This document shows, piece by piece, positions 23,836 through 34,253 of a DNA stretch of 64,000 nucleotides. Below the pieces are notes generated by a model that saw only the letters and a program-made list of their open reading frames with translations, had not been told where the DNA came from and did not search any database. The DNA is taken from NCBI GenBank assembly GCA_943787265.1, contig CALSLT010000031.1, forward strand, positions 1-64,000. Direction: 5' to 3'. Made by a program: the position numbers and the translations under genes. Numbering within the stretch: position 1 is the stretch's first letter; each line of letters starts with the position of its first letter. This DNA is from an uncultured Planctomycetaceae bacterium (GTDB taxonomy: Bacteria > Planctomycetota > Planctomycetia > Planctomycetales > Planctomycetaceae).

Positions 23836-26386
23836 ATGAACTCTAAAGCAAACCGGGATTCGCAAACGAGATTCTTGGCTTTGCCATTTCTGTCCTCGTT
23901 TTCCCACCGGAGTTCTGTCTCGGTAGCGATCGTGCTGTGCTTCCTAACCATTGCAAACGCGCAGGAGCGGAAAGTTCCACCATCTCAGAGCAATTCAAAT
24001 CGGCATCCGAAACTTGACGTTCTGGTGCGACCGCTGCTTCGCGGTAAGTGGAATCAGGACACGGCGGCGAAGCGAATTGGAGACATCGAGAAACTGATCG
24101 CGACGGATACCGCGTTCAGGTCGCAGCTTGGCGAGGTGGCGGCGGCGTTTGTACGGACTGATTCATTGGGAACGATTCCGGCGGCCAGCGTTCGTGAGAA
24201 GTTTCGTGAGTGGGCGAAACTGAGTAGTTCGCCCAACAAGCCGCGGGCTTCCGGGGAACGAGTGGCTTCGCTGTTTGGTCATCAAACACAGACACGAGCG
24301 ACCATCATCGCCGAAAGTATCCAGAAGCTGGTTGAAATGCAGATTGATCGCGAGCCGTGGACCTATGAGGGCAACTATCGTCGCGGTGGCGGGATTCCGG
24401 TGACGTATCAGGTTGGTGGAACTTCGCTGGTGACCCTTTCGATTCTCTACGGGGCCGACAAAGACGACGACCGGGCCTGGACCGCGTTTTCGCAACGGGC
24501 TGAAGTTCGTGCTCGATCAGGCCGACCACCCGATGATGACGGCGGCGAGGACTCAGGAATACGACATGCGCGTACTGGCTCAGGCTTATGCGTTGCTGCT
24601 GCTGAAACACGTGCAACGAAGAGACGCGGGCGGCGAACTGACGGACCAGATTGCCGCCGTCGCTACGAAACTCACCAAGTCGCTTGTGTTTGAACAGATG
24701 AAAGACGGAGGTTGGAACTATCAGGCCCGTCCGGTGCACGCCTCGTTCGTTACGGCTTCCGTCGTTCAGGCTTTGCTGTGGGCAAGACCTGCCAGCGACT
24801 TTGTCACCGACGACGTGCTCTCTCGCGCGGCCGCGGCGCTCGAATCGAGCCGTTATGACGACGGCGGCTACCTGTACTTCGGGACGCGTAAGTCAAAACC
24901 GAAACGTGATCCGCAGGACCTGATTCCGGGCTCGATCGCCCGAGCGGCGATCTGCGAAACAATGCTCTCGCGGATGGGGAAAGGCTCGGGTGAACACGCA
25001 GAGCAAGCCATCCGTTCGTTCTATCGCCATTGGGATCAGCTCGAAGCCCGTCGCGCGAAAACTGGTACGCATGACGGCCCCTACCTGATCGCTCCGTACT
25101 ACTTCTACTACGGTCATCGCTATGCGGCTCAGGCCATTGAACTGCTGCCGGAAACGAAACGTCAGGCCGAACGGCAACGCATGTTCGAACTACTCATGAA
25201 AACGCGGAACAGCGAAGGCCTGTGGAACGACCGCCATTTCTCACGCAGCCGCAGTTACAGCACAGCCATGGTCTTGCTCGCAATGATGAGTGAAGAGGTA
25301 GGGCTTCCACCGATGTGGGACCCAACCGGCGATGAGGCAGCGAGCACTGTTCCTGCTGGAACGACGCCCACGACGGGCAAAGGCAAGAGTGATGTCATCG
25401 CGATTGAGGCGCACCTCAAGCGGCCGGAGAAATATCATTCGGACCCCACAAAGGTCATGATGAAGAACGTCTATGTCTTGTTTCCCGACAAGACAATCAG
25501 AAACGTCACGCCGACTCCCGGCGAAGGATTCTATGGCGGAGCGTGCATCCACCCGGAAGGTAAGGACGTCGTCTTTCCTGGCGCCGCGTGGGGTTACTCG
25601 CGACTGTGGAAGTACACTTTCGCGAGCGGCAAAGTCACAGCTCTCACGCCAAATGCTTATGCGGCCATCAACCCGTCCTACAGCGCTGATGGCAAACGAA
25701 TCGTGTTCGCTTCCGATCGCGACCTCGATAATCCTCGATTCGACATGTTCGAAGTCGGCAGAACCAGGCCACACAACGACGGCTTCAAAGGTGGCATGAC
25801 GTCCGCTTCGAATCTGTATGTGATGGACGGCGATGGACAGAACATCCGTCGGCTCACTTCAGGTATGGACCTCGATACACGTCCGTCGTTCAGCCCCGAT
25901 GGTCGAACTGTGGTGTTCCTCAGCAGCAGAGGAGCCAACACGCTGCATATGTGGACGGTATCTGCGGATGGGTCATCAGCGCCCGCCAAAATGAAGTTGG
26001 AAGGCAACCCGTGGGCCGGACGTCCTCGGTATTCGCACGACGGCGAGCAACTCTTTTTCTTCACAGGGATTACTAACGGAAAATACAAGCCAACCGGCAG
26101 GCATACTCTGTGCCGCGTTGCAGCAACCGGCGGGCCCTGGCAAGTCGTTCCCAACGATAACGTCGGTATATCCAGCCACGGACCCGATCCAGATCCGAAT
26201 GGCGAGTACCTATGGTATCACGCAGCCGTCAACAGCCTGTGGAGCATCTACAAACTGCCGCTGGCGGGTGGCGAATCGGTCCGAGTCGTTCCCCCAGGAT
26301 TCGCCAAGCACCACATCGCACACCCCACGATCGCAAGAAACGGATACATCAGTTTTGATTCCAGATCGTTCGTTCCGACACCATAA
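23836..26386 (+). CDS. cyclase-fold (prenyltransferase/squalene-oxidase-like repeat) plus PD40 beta-propeller protein, one frameshift
   Basis: ATG 23836 is chosen from the start of the polar leader before the hydrophobic segment SVSVAIVLCFLTIANAQ, the probable signal. Residues of about 150-480 form an alpha/alpha-toroid repeat region (KDGGWNYQARPVHASFVT, YDDGGYLYFGTRK, FYYGHRYAAQAIELLPE). The C-terminal third is a TolB/WD40-like PD40 propeller with repeats such as NPSYSADGKRIVFASDRD, RPSFSPDGRTVVFLSSRG and RPRYSHDGEQLFFFTG. The frame shifts near 24500. The role is unknown; the combination is exported and sits among sulfatase fragments in the repeat-bounded segment. A polysaccharide-associated role is only an inference. 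Confidence 0.75.
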
Positions 26387-26445
26387 CGACGCCCACCGCG
26401 GTTCGGATGGACGTTTGCTTGCGTGAAGAACGATTGTGTGACGAA

Positions 26446-26826
26446 ATGAAAACAATGAACCACATCGCAACTTCGTCTTTGTCTTTGCTGCTGCTGATCG
26501 GCTGCAACGCGAACGCGGCCGACAAACCCAACATCCTCGTGGACGACATGGGCTACGGCGATTGCACCGCCTACAACCCGAGATCCAAGATCGTGACGCC
26601 GAACATCGATCGGCTCGCCCGCGAGGGGATGCGCTTCACCGACGCCCATTCCGCCAGCACGACCTGCACGGCGTCACGATACGGATTACTCACCGGGATT
26701 ACTCCGGCCCGCCGCGGCGTGGTCAACGGCATGAACGGTCTCGGTCCCGTCCGCCAGTCCGTCGACAACGCCGTGGCGGCGATGCTGGCGACGACGAAGC
26801 CCAAGAAGAAAGGACGGCGACGATGA
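26446..26826 (+). pseudogene. truncated sulfatase, N-terminal half joined to a foreign-looking tail
   Basis: ATG 26446 starts a signal with a possible lipobox (LLLLIGC). The sulfatase N-terminus follows: PNILVDDMGYGDC, with about three residues missing before DD compared with the other copies, then CTASRYGLLTG with the formylglycine cysteine and NGMNGLGPV. The sequence then changes to RQSVDNAVAAMLATTKPKKKGRRR and stops. That ending resembles a lysine-rich sulfatase C-terminus, so the middle and most of the C-terminal domain are deleted. This is the second internally deleted sulfatase in the repeat-bounded segment. Confidence 0.8.
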
Positions 26827-27049
26827 GCGACGGATTATCCTTCAACGGCGTTTCTTTGTATCCCGCGTGGGGGGGCCAAGGCTTTCGGCGTTCTCGGTTG
26901 AGACGGACGAGTCGCGGGATCGCACTGTTGCACGCCGTTTTTGCACGCGACACGCCGAGAACTCTCGGATTGTTGGGAGAGCGAACCCACTGGTCTACAC
27001 GACCGTGGTCGTTCGACATCCGCAGGCACCGCGACGCTGCGGGACGATA

Positions 27050-28465
27050 TCAGAGCAATTCGGAAATCGGTTCGCCGAAGGGGAGAATCGGCATCGGACG
27101 GCCGCTGTGATCGGGGAAGGTGAATTCGGTGTCGATTCCCAGATGACGATACACGGTCGCCAACAGATCGTTCGGCGTCAGCGGTCGCGATTGCGGATGT
27201 TCGCCCAATCTGTTCGTCGAGCCGACGACCTGTCCATGCCGCATCCCGCCGCCGCACAGCAGCATCGACATCGCTTGCGGCCAGTGATCGCGGCCCGGCT
27301 GCATGCCACCGCCACCGCCACGGCCCGGTGCCACGCTGACGCGCGGCGACCGACCGAACTCGCCGGTGACGACCAGCAACGTCTTCTCCGTCAATCCGCG
27401 GTCGTGCAGATCTTCGATGAGGGCCGACACCGCGCGATCGAAAATCGGCAATCGCACCCGTGCATCATCGTAGATGTGACAAAGATTCGCGTGCGAATCC
27501 CAATTGAACATTCCGTTCTTGATGCGGCGCAACCCGGATTGGTAGGGGTCCTCCATCACCATCGTGACGAAACTGCTGCCCGCTTCGATGAGCCTCCGCG
27601 CGAGCAATGCCCGCTGTCCCCACGAGTGACGCCCGTATCGATCCCGGAGCGACTCCGGTTCCTGCGACAGATCGAACGCCTGCCGTGCGCGATCGCTCGT
27701 CAACAGGTTGAATGCGCGCTGATTGAACGAGTCCATCGCGTGCATCATTCCGCTGGAATCGATCTCGCTCCGCAACGCATCGAATCCGAGCAACAGGTTG
27801 CGCCGATCGTCGAGTCGATCGGCGACCGCCTGATTCAGGCCGAGATTCTTCACTTCAAACTTCTCGCTGCTCGGATCACCACCGACGTTGAATGGACCGT
27901 ATTTCGGCCCCAGGTACGCGGAGCCGAAACAGTACGTGTCCGGTTTCTTGCCGGCGGCGTTCGTGCCGCTGATGTAATTCGGCACGCCGACATTCAGACG
28001 TTCGCGCATTTTCGCGACGATCGAGCCGGCCATCGGGGCATCGTTGACGAATCCGACCGTGTCCTCCGGGAGGCGTCCCGTGAGAAACCGCTGACGAGCG
28101 CCGCCGTGTTGGGAAAACTCGTGCGCGACACTGCGGACCAGCGTGTACTTGTCGGCGCACTTCGCGTGCAGCGGCAGATGCTCGCAGACGTCGATGCCGG
28201 GCACGTTCGTGTGGATCGGAAGGAATTCGCCCCGATACTCACTCGGAGCGTCCGGCTTCATGTCGTACGTTTCCATGTGTGGCGGTCCCCCGGGCAGCCA
28301 GAGGAAAATGATCGACGTATCCGGCTCGACGCTCGTCTCACCCGCCAGAGACCGCAATCGGAGCGCATCGCCCAGTCCCATCCCTCCGACACCAAGCGCT
28401 CCGGTCGTCAGGAATGATCTGCGGGAGAGCGGACCCGGACAAACGTCTGTGCGGCGACTCGGCAT
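27050..28465 (-). CDS. DUF1501 Tat-exported protein
   Basis: An intact 471-residue protein on the - strand with a Tat signal (LSRRSFLTTGALGVGGMGLG). The family blocks are IFLWLPGGPPHMETYDMK, FLPIHTNVPGIDVCEHLP, NWDSHANLCHIYD, and TGEFGRSPRV followed by GRDHWPQAMSMLLCGGGM. It ends LPFGEPISELL. DUF1501 proteins are alkaline-phosphatase-superfamily-like and in planctomycetes usually accompany DUF1553/PSCyt cytochromes. No such partner is adjacent here, and the gene is opposite in strand to everything around it. A 516-codon open frame on the + strand over it is a shadow. Confidence 0.93.
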   Translation of the reverse strand: MPSRRTDVCPGPLSRRSFLTTGALGVGGMGLGDALRLRSLAGETSVEPDTSIIFLWLPGGPPHMETYDMKPDAPSEYRGEFLPIHTNVPGIDVCEHLPLHAKCADKYTLVRSVAHEFSQHGGARQRFLTGRLPEDTVGFVNDAPMAGSIVAKMRERLNVGVPNYISGTNAAGKKPDTYCFGSAYLGPKYGPFNVGGDPSSEKFEVKNLGLNQAVADRLDDRRNLLLGFDALRSEIDSSGMMHAMDSFNQRAFNLLTSDRARQAFDLSQEPESLRDRYGRHSWGQRALLARRLIEAGSSFVTMVMEDPYQSGLRRIKNGMFNWDSHANLCHIYDDARVRLPIFDRAVSALIEDLHDRGLTEKTLLVVTGEFGRSPRVSVAPGRGGGGGMQPGRDHWPQAMSMLLCGGGMRHGQVVGSTNRLGEHPQSRPLTPNDLLATVYRHLGIDTEFTFPDHSGRPMPILPFGEPISELL

Positions 28466-28581
28466 GAAATCGTTCCGGCGGAGTGTCGTGGGAGGAAAGC
28501 CTGGGGAGATATCGGCGTATTCGAATCCGTACGATGATCATGCTGTCGAATGACCATGGGCAGGTCAATAATCCGACATTC

Positions 28582-28883
28582 CCACAAGTAGCGTTGCCGT
28601 TCGCGAAGGAACTCCGTCATGACGAAGCATCACAATCACCCACTCATCGCTAAAGCTGCTGTGCTGTCGTCAGCAGCCTTCTGCCGGCATGCTCATTTGG
28701 CGAAAGTGACGGCGTCATGGCAGAACTGTTCGGATAGGCCGTATCTACATACTGATCAATTACGAAGAACGCTGCCCATGAAGAACTGCAAGTATGTAAT
28801 CGCCGCACTGTTGTGCGGAATAACAGCCCTTGAGGCACGCGCCGAGAAACCCAACATCATCATCATCTACGCCGATGACATGG
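28582..28883. repeat. 302-bp direct repeat, copy 2
   Basis: Second copy of the repeat at 23196-23497, about 98% identical. Here it leads into a complete sulfatase gene, so this copy probably has the original right-hand neighbour while copy 1 has the original left-hand neighbour (the propeller gene). Confidence 0.93.
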
Positions 28884-30641
28884 GCTACGGCGACTGCACC
28901 GTCAACAATCCCGAGTCGAAGATTCCCACGCCGAATATCGATCGATTGGCGAAAGAGGGACTGCAATTCACGGATGCGCATTCGCCGAGTACGACTTGTA
29001 CCGCTTCGCGTTACGGGCTGCTGACCGGGATCAATCCGGCTCGTCGCGGCGTCGTTAACGGGATCAATGGACTTGGTCCTGTTCTGGAAACGAAGGAGTT
29101 GACCATCGCAGAAATGCTGAAGGCGCAGGGGTACGCCACCCGGATGGTCGGCAAATGGCATCTCGGCTTCGAGCTGGCGCCATCGGAAGGCCGCAGGCCG
29201 ATTCTTGACCTGTCGAAGCCTTTCGTCGGGGGACCGCTCGATCACGGATTCGACACCTTTCTCGGCATGAACTCGGCGATGAGTTCCGGCCCCTATTACT
29301 ACATTCGCAACCGGAGACCGGAGGTCCTGCCCACCGAGTCAACCGAGGGCACCAAAGCCAGAGATCGGGACCGCCGAGTCACCTATGCGGCAGGCGATCT
29401 GGCTCCGGGATTTGTACATGACGAAGTCAACTCACGTCTTTGCGACGAAGTGATCGACATCTTGAAAGAACACAGTGCCTAAGAACGAGTCGGAGCCGCT
29501 GTTTCTCTACTACGCCATGCTCGAACCTCATACACCGTGGTTGCCCGAGCAGAAATTCGCGGGCAAGAGCGGAGCCGGTCCCTACGGCGACTACATGGTC
29601 CAACTCGATCACGAGCTCGGCCGGGTTTTGGCGGCGCTCAAGGAAAGTGGCATGGAGAAGGACACCCTTGTGTTCTTCTCCAGCGACAACGGCGCTCTCT
29701 GGCCCGAGGCTGATATCGAAAAGTACGGCCACCGGGCGAACGGTCCGCTCGCAGGTGGAAAGGCCCGACCTGAAGAAGGCGGTCATCGAGTTCCCTTCAT
29801 CGCCCGCTGGCCGGGTCAGATCTCTGCGGGAACGAAGACGGATGCCTTGATCAATCACACCGACATGCTTGCCACGCTCGCCGAACTGCTGGAAGTGGAA
29901 GACGTCGCCCGCGACGCCCAAATCGACAGTCACAGTTTTCTTCCGGTGTTGCGGGAGCCCAACGTCGAACACGAGCGACCGGCGATGGCGGTCACGGCGG
30001 GAAGCTTTCGCAAGGGCGACTGGAAGCTGACGTTCAACCGCGGACGGCGCAGTGCCGGACCTGACGAGCGCGATGTCGATCAGGCTTCGCTCTACAATCT
30101 GACCGACGATCTGGGCGAGACGCAGGACTTGTCGCAATCGCAGCCCGAGCGAAAGCAGCAGCTCTTCGCCGCCTACCGAAAGTACTTCGCCACCCGCGAA
30201 CTGAAGCCGCTCGCGATCAAAGTGGCCGAAAGAAAGCAGAATGCGAAAACGCAAACGAAACCCGCTCCCGCACGCCGGGCAGGAACGAGGCCGAAAACGC
30301 CCAATGGTCTGCCAGATGTCAAGTTGAGCAAACAACAGCAGACAAAGGTCACAGCGCTGAAAAAGGCGTTCGTTCAACGCCGTGCAGAACTACAGAAGCA
30401 ACTGGACGATCTCCTGACCGAAGATCAGAAGCAAGCCAGAGACGCAGCGAAAAAGAAAGCTCTTGCCGAGGGCAAAGGAGGAGTGAAGCTGCGAACCGCC
30501 ATGGACGAAGCCCTCAACCTTACGCCCGACCAGAAGAAGAAGTTCAACAAACTGCGGCAGGCCATTCAGCAAGCGACTCGGGAATATCGAGAGAAGCTGC
30601 AGGAGGTTGTGCAGGACTCCAGCGAAGCAGACCCATCATGA
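28778..30641 (+). CDS. sulfatase with C-terminal helical extension, one frameshift
   Basis: ATG 28778 begins the signal peptide (YVIAALLCGITALEARA). DD33-34 lie in YADDMGYGD and the formylglycine motif is CTASRYGLLTG with C74. VGKWHLGF and FFSSDNGAL complete the active-site blocks. The first frame ends at 29482 and the second begins in DEVIDILKEH-type text, so one indel near 29475 is inferred. After the sulfatase core, about 130 residues form a basic linker (KTQTKPAPARRAGTRPK) and a helical region with LTEDQKQARDAAKKKALAEG and LTPDQKKKFNKLRQAIQQA, resembling Spy/CpxP-type LTxxQ helices. It ends in ATGA overlap with the next sulfatase. Confidence 0.87.
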
Positions 30642-32192
30642 GAATGCAGCACCTGATTCCAGTTCTCTGCCTGATACTCGCACACAGCGTCGGCGTCCTC
30701 AGAAGCGGCAATCGCGGCCGAGCGGCCGAACATCATCTTTCTGTTCGCCGACGATCAGCGGGCGGACACGATTGGTGCTCACGGCAATCCGCACATACAG
30801 ACGCCGAATCTCGACCGACTTGCCGCCGAGGGCTTCAGCTTTCGCCGAAACTACTGCGCGGGCTCATTCAGCGGCGCGGTTTGTGTTGCCAGCCGAGCGA
30901 TGCTGATGACTGGTCGACACTGGATGAACCTGCCTGCGAAGAAACCACAGTCGAACTGGGGCGACGCGACAACGCTACCAACGCTGCTTACATCCAATGG
31001 CGATTACCAGTCCTTCATTGTTGGCAAGTGGCACAACGGCAAAGGGACTCTCGACAAGTCTTTTACAAATGGCCGGTCCATCTACATGGGAGGCATGGCG
31101 AATCATGCCGACTTTCAGGTGCAGTATCTGACAGAAGGCAAGCTCAGTCCAAAGCGAGCAGCGGGCGGTTTCTCAAGCACGGTATTTGCAGACGAGGCGG
31201 TAAAGTTCATTAGCAACGCGGGACGCGACCAGCCCTTCTTTCTTTACGTCGCATTCATGGCTCCGCACGACCCGCGAAACCCGCCAGAGAAGTATCGACA
31301 GATGTACTACAGAAAGCGTCCGCCGCTACCGGAGAACTTCCTGCCGCAGCATCCATTCCAGAACGCCCCACAGGCCACATCGGGACGAGATGAAAGCCTC
31401 GCTCCGTGGCCGCGAACGAAGGATGTCATCAGCGACCAGCTCTGCGAATACTACGGTCTGGTGACACACCTCGATGAACAGGTCGGGCGTGTCCTGCAAG
31501 CTCTGAAGAACAGTCCGCACGCCGACAACACTGTCGTGATTTACACGGCGGATCACGGATTGGCGATGGGAAGCCACGGCCTGCTCGGCAAACAGAACGT
31601 CTACGAGCAGAGCATGAGCTGCCCGCTGATACTCAGAGGCCCGGGAATCCCAGAAGGTAAGTCGAGCAACGCGTTCACCTACGTGCATGATCTCTACTCA
31701 ACGATCTGTGACTTCGCGGACGTCGAAACACCGGCGGGCGTTGATTCAACAAACCTTATGCCAGTCATGGATGGGCAGGCCGAAAGCATCCGGGAGTCCG
31801 TGTTCCTTCCATTTCAGGACAATCAGCGAACCGTTCGCGACGGCCGATGGAAGCTGCATGTCTATCCGCGAATCAACCATCGACTGCTTTTCGATCTCTC
31901 CGCCGATCCGCACGAGATGCGGGACCTCGCCAACAATCCGGCTAACAAGTCGGATGTCAATCGAATGCAGGCTCTGATGAATTCCTGGCGCCAGCGGCTG
32001 GATGATCCATACCCGCTGAGTGTCGAGACCCCGGAGCCGAAGGAGCCGCGCCACCACAACAGCAAACGCGTCCTCGACGTCTGGCAGCCGAAATGGATCC
32101 GCGACACGTATTTTGACGGCCGTGACAATCCGAACCATGGCAGGAAGCCTGCCTCGTCCACTGCTTCAACCAGTGAGAAGAAATCAAGATAA
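30638..32192 (+). CDS. sulfatase (CVASR formylglycine motif), one frameshift near the start
   Basis: The ATG at 30638 overlaps the previous stop, and a signal peptide (LIPVLCLILAHSVG) follows. The frame shifts near 30715. The next frame gives RPNIIFLFADDQRADTIG with the metal aspartates and CVASRAMLMTGRHW, where alanine replaces the usual proline of CxPxR. VGKWHNGKG, FMAPHDPRNPPEKY and IYTADHGLAMGSHGLLGKQN match iduronate/choline-type sulfatases. It ends in a lysine-rich tail. It is translationally coupled to the upstream sulfatase. Substrate unknown, most likely a sulfated glycan. Confidence 0.87.
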
Positions 32193-32231
32193 GGTGTGAC
32201 GCCCGTCCCCCGCACAGACGCGCAATGAATC

Positions 32232-32531
32232 TCATTTCCTCCCATCCAGTCGGCGGAGCACCTGGGTTACGCGGGCGCGACTTACGCCGAGGTATCTCAC
32301 CAATTCGGCCTTCGTTGTGACCACTTCTGAATCGAGCAACTTCTGGTACTGGTGTGCCAATCGCATGCGATCGCCCGAGAGCAGTTCGGATGGCAAACTC
32401 AGCCGATCTCTGTCGTCAGATTGAATGCGCGCTGTCACAGGCAAATGCAACCGGCCGGGAACATTCGTTGGGCGCTCATGACGAACCGACCTGAGTGACG
32501 AACGTTTGGGTTGCCAACCTGCATCGGTCAC
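32232..32531 (-). CDS. small helix-turn-helix protein
   Basis: A 99-residue protein whose C-terminal half (MRLAHQYQKLLDSEVVTTKA, then ELVRYLGVSRARVTQVLRRL) is a clear helix-turn-helix. The N-terminal half is basic and featureless. Proteins like this often lie next to site-specific recombinase genes in planctomycetes, but none is visible here, so it may be a leftover or a free-standing regulator. It points toward the end of the sulfatase at 32192, only 40 bp away. Confidence 0.6.
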   Translation of the reverse strand: MTDAGWQPKRSSLRSVRHERPTNVPGRLHLPVTARIQSDDRDRLSLPSELLSGDRMRLAHQYQKLLDSEVVTTKAELVRYLGVSRARVTQVLRRLDGRK

Positions 32532-32786
32532 ATCGACCGAGTGCAGTTCGTGCGGCTAAGATAAGCCGATCGGTGTCATCATTTCGACCGCGCGTTGCGA
32601 TGAGGTTCAAGAGACGGCCCGAATCAGATTGATGCTGCGTCGGCGTGTCGGACCGGAGCGCCCAAACTTACCATTTCCAACCCCGTTCGGCCCCACGGCT
32701 GAAAGCAAACGGTCCGATCTGACTGTGCGATCAACCTCGCGCCGCACGGCTTCTCGGCGATTTGAATTGTGAGATGGAAACGTTCA

Positions 32787-32807
32787 AAGGGGTCAGGTCT
32801 CTTTGAT
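32787..32807. repeat. short palindromic REP-like unit
   Basis: The unit caaaggggtcaggtctcttt with ends CAAAG and CTTTG is nearly identical to 34731-34751. It resembles REP-type palindromes associated elsewhere with REP-associated tyrosine transposases; none is seen here. Confidence 0.5.
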
Positions 32808-32828
32808 TGATTCGAGTGTCAGCAGGGT

Positions 32829-32949
32829 GCCGGGGTTGGAGCGAGGAACGAGTGAAACCCCGGAACGTGGTCCGAACGATTCGCGTGGATTGGAACCTTG
32901 CCCGTTCATCGTACCGGGGTTTCCTTCGCAGGCTCAGTCCAACCCCGGC
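32829..32949. repeat. 121-bp long inverted repeat, MITE-like
   Basis: The outer arms GCCGGGGTTGGA (32829-32840) and TCCAACCCCGGC (32938-32949) are perfect 12-bp complements. Inner arms GAAACCCCGG (32854-32863) and CCGGGGTTTC (32914-32923) are perfect 10-bp complements in the same register. It forms one large nested hairpin and encodes no convincing protein. It fills most of the 430-bp spacer between the HTH gene and the AlkD-like gene, together with the REP-like unit at 32787. Confidence 0.75.
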
Positions 32950-32962
32950 CACCCAACTTGGT

Positions 32963-33685
32963 TCAGGGGAGGCTCCCCCGCTTCACCATCTCTTCAACCC
33001 ACACCGGGACGTAGGGGATGATGCAACCCTTTTGCTTTGGCCAGTCTGCGTAGAGGCCGATCTTCTCGCCGATGGCGACTGCCCGTTTGCGGTGTTTGGC
33101 GTGCTTGACGCCGATGGCGACGAGAGTGTTGTTCATCGTCCACTGCGTTTCCGGCCTGGCTTTGGGCATCTCCTTCTCGATGCGATCCAGCAGCGCGTCC
33201 ACATCACCGACATCCTGCCCCTTGTTGATCATCGATGCCGCGAGGTGCCAGCCGGCCCGGGAGACCCAACTCTCTTTTTCGCTCTTCTTCATCCACTTCT
33301 TGCGCAGCTTCTCCTTCTCGGCGTCGGGCTGGTGCTTGATGATGTACGACTGCAGCCAATCCGTCACCCACGAAAAGCGGGTCTCGCGCACCATCGTGTC
33401 GAGCTCTTTCGCAGAGAGATCCTTCGGCTTCATGATAAGGATCGCCAACATCTGCGCATCCATGTTGCCGGTCTTCCACAACTTCTGACCGAGTTCGTGA
33501 TCGGTCTTGAGCTTCTTCGCGAGCTTGCGAAGGTCGCCGGTCTTGCAGCCGAACTGCTTGTCAGGCGGTACGCCCGCTATCCCATCACGACCTACCTTGC
33601 CGTTGAACTGCCGGCGTTTCTCGTCGCCGAGCGATTCAAGTTCTGCGAGGGTATCTTTGACGGCGGTAGCGATTGTGGATGGCAT
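32963..33685 (-). CDS. DNA alkylation repair protein, AlkD-like HEAT-repeat family
   Basis: An intact 240-residue protein built of helical repeats, as in AlkD-type glycosylases that remove alkylated purines without base flipping. Recognisable blocks are GVPPDKQFGCKTGDLRKLAK, ETRFSWVTDWLQSYI, KSEKESWVSRAGWHLAASM and WTMNNTLVAIG. The length and the tryptophan/aspartate-rich repeats fit the family. It is a cytoplasmic protein unrelated to the sulfatase island around it. It lies 50 bp downstream of the RidA gene on the same strand and may share its transcript. Confidence 0.85.
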   Translation of the reverse strand: MPSTIATAVKDTLAELESLGDEKRRQFNGKVGRDGIAGVPPDKQFGCKTGDLRKLAKKLKTDHELGQKLWKTGNMDAQMLAILIMKPKDLSAKELDTMVRETRFSWVTDWLQSYIIKHQPDAEKEKLRKKWMKKSEKESWVSRAGWHLAASMINKGQDVGDVDALLDRIEKEMPKARPETQWTMNNTLVAIGVKHAKHRKRAVAIGEKIGLYADWPKQKGCIIPYVPVWVEEMVKRGSLP

Positions 33686-33735
33686 GTCTGGGGTCTCCTC
33701 ATTCGAGATTGCGGCGCGGCGACTTCACTGGAGCA

Positions 33736-34173
33736 TCAAAGGATCTCGAAGATCGCTTCGATCTCCACAGCGACACCGGTCGGTAGGGCAGCGAAACCGA
33801 CGGCACTGCGGGCGTGATAGCCGTCGCCATCTTTGCCATAGAGTTCATGCAGCAGATCCGACGCACCGTTGATCACGAGATGTTGATCCGTGAAACCGGG
33901 ATCTGAGTAAACGCAGCCAAGCAGCTTCACCACTCGAAGTCCGTCGAGGGTTCCGTGAGTGTTGTGAACGGAGCGCAGGATTTTCTCGGCACATTCGCGA
34001 GCGGCTTTGTAACCGTCCTCAACCGCGAGATCTTTCCCGAGCACACCCTTTATGTCACTGACGTGGCCGGAAGTGATAAGATGAATTCCACTCTTGATGC
34101 AGAGATTCAGATAGCCCGGTTCCTGAGGTCTCAAATCGATGCCAAGTTCTTTGGCCTTTTGTTCTGCTGACAC
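33736..34173 (-). CDS. RidA (YjgF/UK114) family protein
   Basis: An intact 145-residue protein of the Rid family; the archetype deaminates reactive enamine/imine intermediates. Seen are ITSGHVSDIKGVLGKDLAVE near the N-terminus, RSVHNTHGTLDGLRVVKLLG in the middle, and ARSAVGFAALPTGVAVEIEA at the C-terminus. The longer, GVLGKDL-type N-terminus points to the RidA-like subgroup of about 150 residues and not the short archetype. Whether the catalytic arginine is present cannot be settled by eye. It is divergent from the PAS-like gene. Confidence 0.87.
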   Translation of the reverse strand: MSAEQKAKELGIDLRPQEPGYLNLCIKSGIHLITSGHVSDIKGVLGKDLAVEDGYKAARECAEKILRSVHNTHGTLDGLRVVKLLGCVYSDPGFTDQHLVINGASDLLHELYGKDGDGYHARSAVGFAALPTGVAVEIEAIFEIL

Positions 34174-34253
34174 GCGTGACTCCGTTGTTTAGTAGTTTGT
34201 CCGTTGAGTTTGGTAAGCTGTTCCGGGAAATTCAAACCGGCCGTGACTCATTC

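Noticed and set aside
26867..28417. 516-codon + strand open frame
   Set aside because: Antisense shadow of the intact DUF1501 gene; composition is arginine/histidine/alanine-rich and no family is recognisable.
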